Origin: CAZVEV01 sp964625865
GTDB taxonomy: Bacteria > Planctomycetota > Phycisphaerae > SM23-33
Length of the DNA: 6,759 nucleotides
Direction: 5' to 3'
Assembly (NCBI GenBank): GCA_964625865.1
Contig: CAZVEV010000315.1
Location: 1-6,759, forward strand
Positions within the stretch are counted from its first letter, which is position 1. Every line of letters starts with the position of its first letter. The translations under genes and the position numbers were made by a program. Below, in pieces: positions 6,213-6,759 of this stretch. The notes under the pieces are model-generated. The model did not search any database, was not told the origin of the DNA, and was given only the letters and a program-made list of their open reading frames with translations.

Positions 6213-6759
6213 TCAGCTTGTCCACAGCGCTTGCTGCACGTCGACAAGCAGGCATTCTCGCTCCTTGCCGAAGCCGGTCATGGATCGGAGGATGTCGGTC
6301 AATGGAAGATTGAGCAGCCTCACATCGCCGGCGCATTCGTGGCCGGCTCGCCAGACAACTCGCCTGTATCGGTCTTCGATCTCGACCTGTATGCCTCTCT
6401 CGTCCGCGGCTGGCAAAGGGGAGATGATACATGCCGCAGGCGGCGAGGAAAGCCCATGCCTGAGCTGAAGCCGTTGTGCATAGAAGAATAGCTGGTAGAG
6501 GTCGGCGTTGGAGATTCGCCTCTTTGGCCGCAACGACGGCCCGTCTGCAGGCCAGTACTCCTTGTACTTGGCGTCAACGACGAGGATTGGCTTGTCCTGA
6601 CGGTAGAGCACCAAGTCAGGGCGGACACGCCGGTACAGCTTGCCAAGCCCATCCAGGAGTGCGCCCTGGTCGGGGTGTTGGGACTCGACCGTTATATCCT
6701 GCGGGGCGAGTTCCTCCCGCATTATCCTCTCGACGAACTTCTCAAACAGCACTGGCATG
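6213..6759 (-). CDS. McrC-like nuclease component of a modification-dependent restriction system (partial)
   Basis: The frame is open to the right edge, and 181 residues of the C-terminal part are visible from the methionine in MPVLFEKFVERIM. This methionine corresponds to the internal 'M-x-x-LFE-xFV' motif of McrC-family proteins, so the true start is very likely beyond the window. The nuclease core is a PD-(D/E)XK type: E6 in LFEKF, D48 in RPDLVLY, D62-x-K64 in VVDAKYKEY, then a helix with ADLYQLFFYAQRL. McrC partners the GTPase McrB, which cuts DNA bearing modified cytosines. The McrB gene would be expected upstream on the same strand, outside the window. The stop TGA is at 6215-6213. It converges with the five-gene run and is probably an independent restriction operon that shares the island. 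A relaxed alternative is an orphan McrC-like nuclease or a LlaJI-type system. Confidence 0.87.
   Translation of the reverse strand, partial: MPVLFEKFVERIMREELAPQDITVESQHPDQGALLDGLGKLYRRVRPDLVLYRQDKPILVVDAKYKEYWPADGPSLRPKRRISNADLYQLFFYAQRLQLRHGLSSPPAACIISPLPAADERGIQVEIEDRYRRVVWRAGHECAGDVRLLNLPLTDILRSMTGFGKERECLLVDVQQALWTS

Noticed and set aside
6213..6758. Treating the methionine at 6758 as the true start of the McrC-like protein
   Set aside because: The MPVLFEKFVERI segment matches an internal McrC motif, the frame stays open to the edge, and the family is normally about twice this length.

Overview
The window looks like part of a bacterial defence/accessory island. It carries six protein genes plus one partial gene at each edge-facing end, and almost every one resembles a nuclease, a nucleic-acid-acting ATPase, or a regulator of the type found beside defence genes. 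The DNA is GC-rich with good Shine-Dalgarno sites and tightly packed co-directional genes, so the host is a bacterium. The sequence does not identify the lineage. A planctomycete or deltaproteobacterium-like environmental organism would fit the style of the genes, but that is a guess. No RNA genes, insertion sequences, CRISPR arrays or origins were seen.

Layout. (1) Bases 1-1138, minus strand: the N-terminal ~379 residues of an AddB/RecB-like helicase-nuclease family protein, running off the left edge. (2) 1139-1447: a divergent intergenic region with a perfect 7-bp inverted repeat (1356-1372) and a weak sigma70-like promoter facing right. (3) 1448-5984, plus strand: a compact five-gene run with gaps of 1, 19, 13 and 34 bases. 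It encodes a WYL-domain HTH regulator, a FtsH-type AAA+ ATPase without a protease domain, a GIY-YIG-like nuclease, a small zinc-ribbon protein, and a PD-(D/E)XK nuclease fused to a probable PUA/EVE-like C-terminal domain. (4) 5985-6212: a short convergent intergenic stretch with a possible broken small ORF. (5) 6213-6759, minus strand: the C-terminal nuclease part of a McrC-like protein whose 5' end, and presumably its McrB partner, lie beyond the right edge.

How they may work together (inference). The five-gene run has the parts expected of a regulated restriction-type defence system: a ligand-sensing repressor or activator, an ATPase motor or remodeler, two nucleases of unrelated folds, and a small metal-binding accessory protein. 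The PUA-like domain on the PD-(D/E)XK protein and the neighbouring McrC gene both point towards recognition of modified DNA. I do not recognise this gene combination as a named defence system. It is the best candidate here for something undescribed. The first two genes are more GC-biased at wobble positions than the last three, so the operon may have been assembled from two modules.
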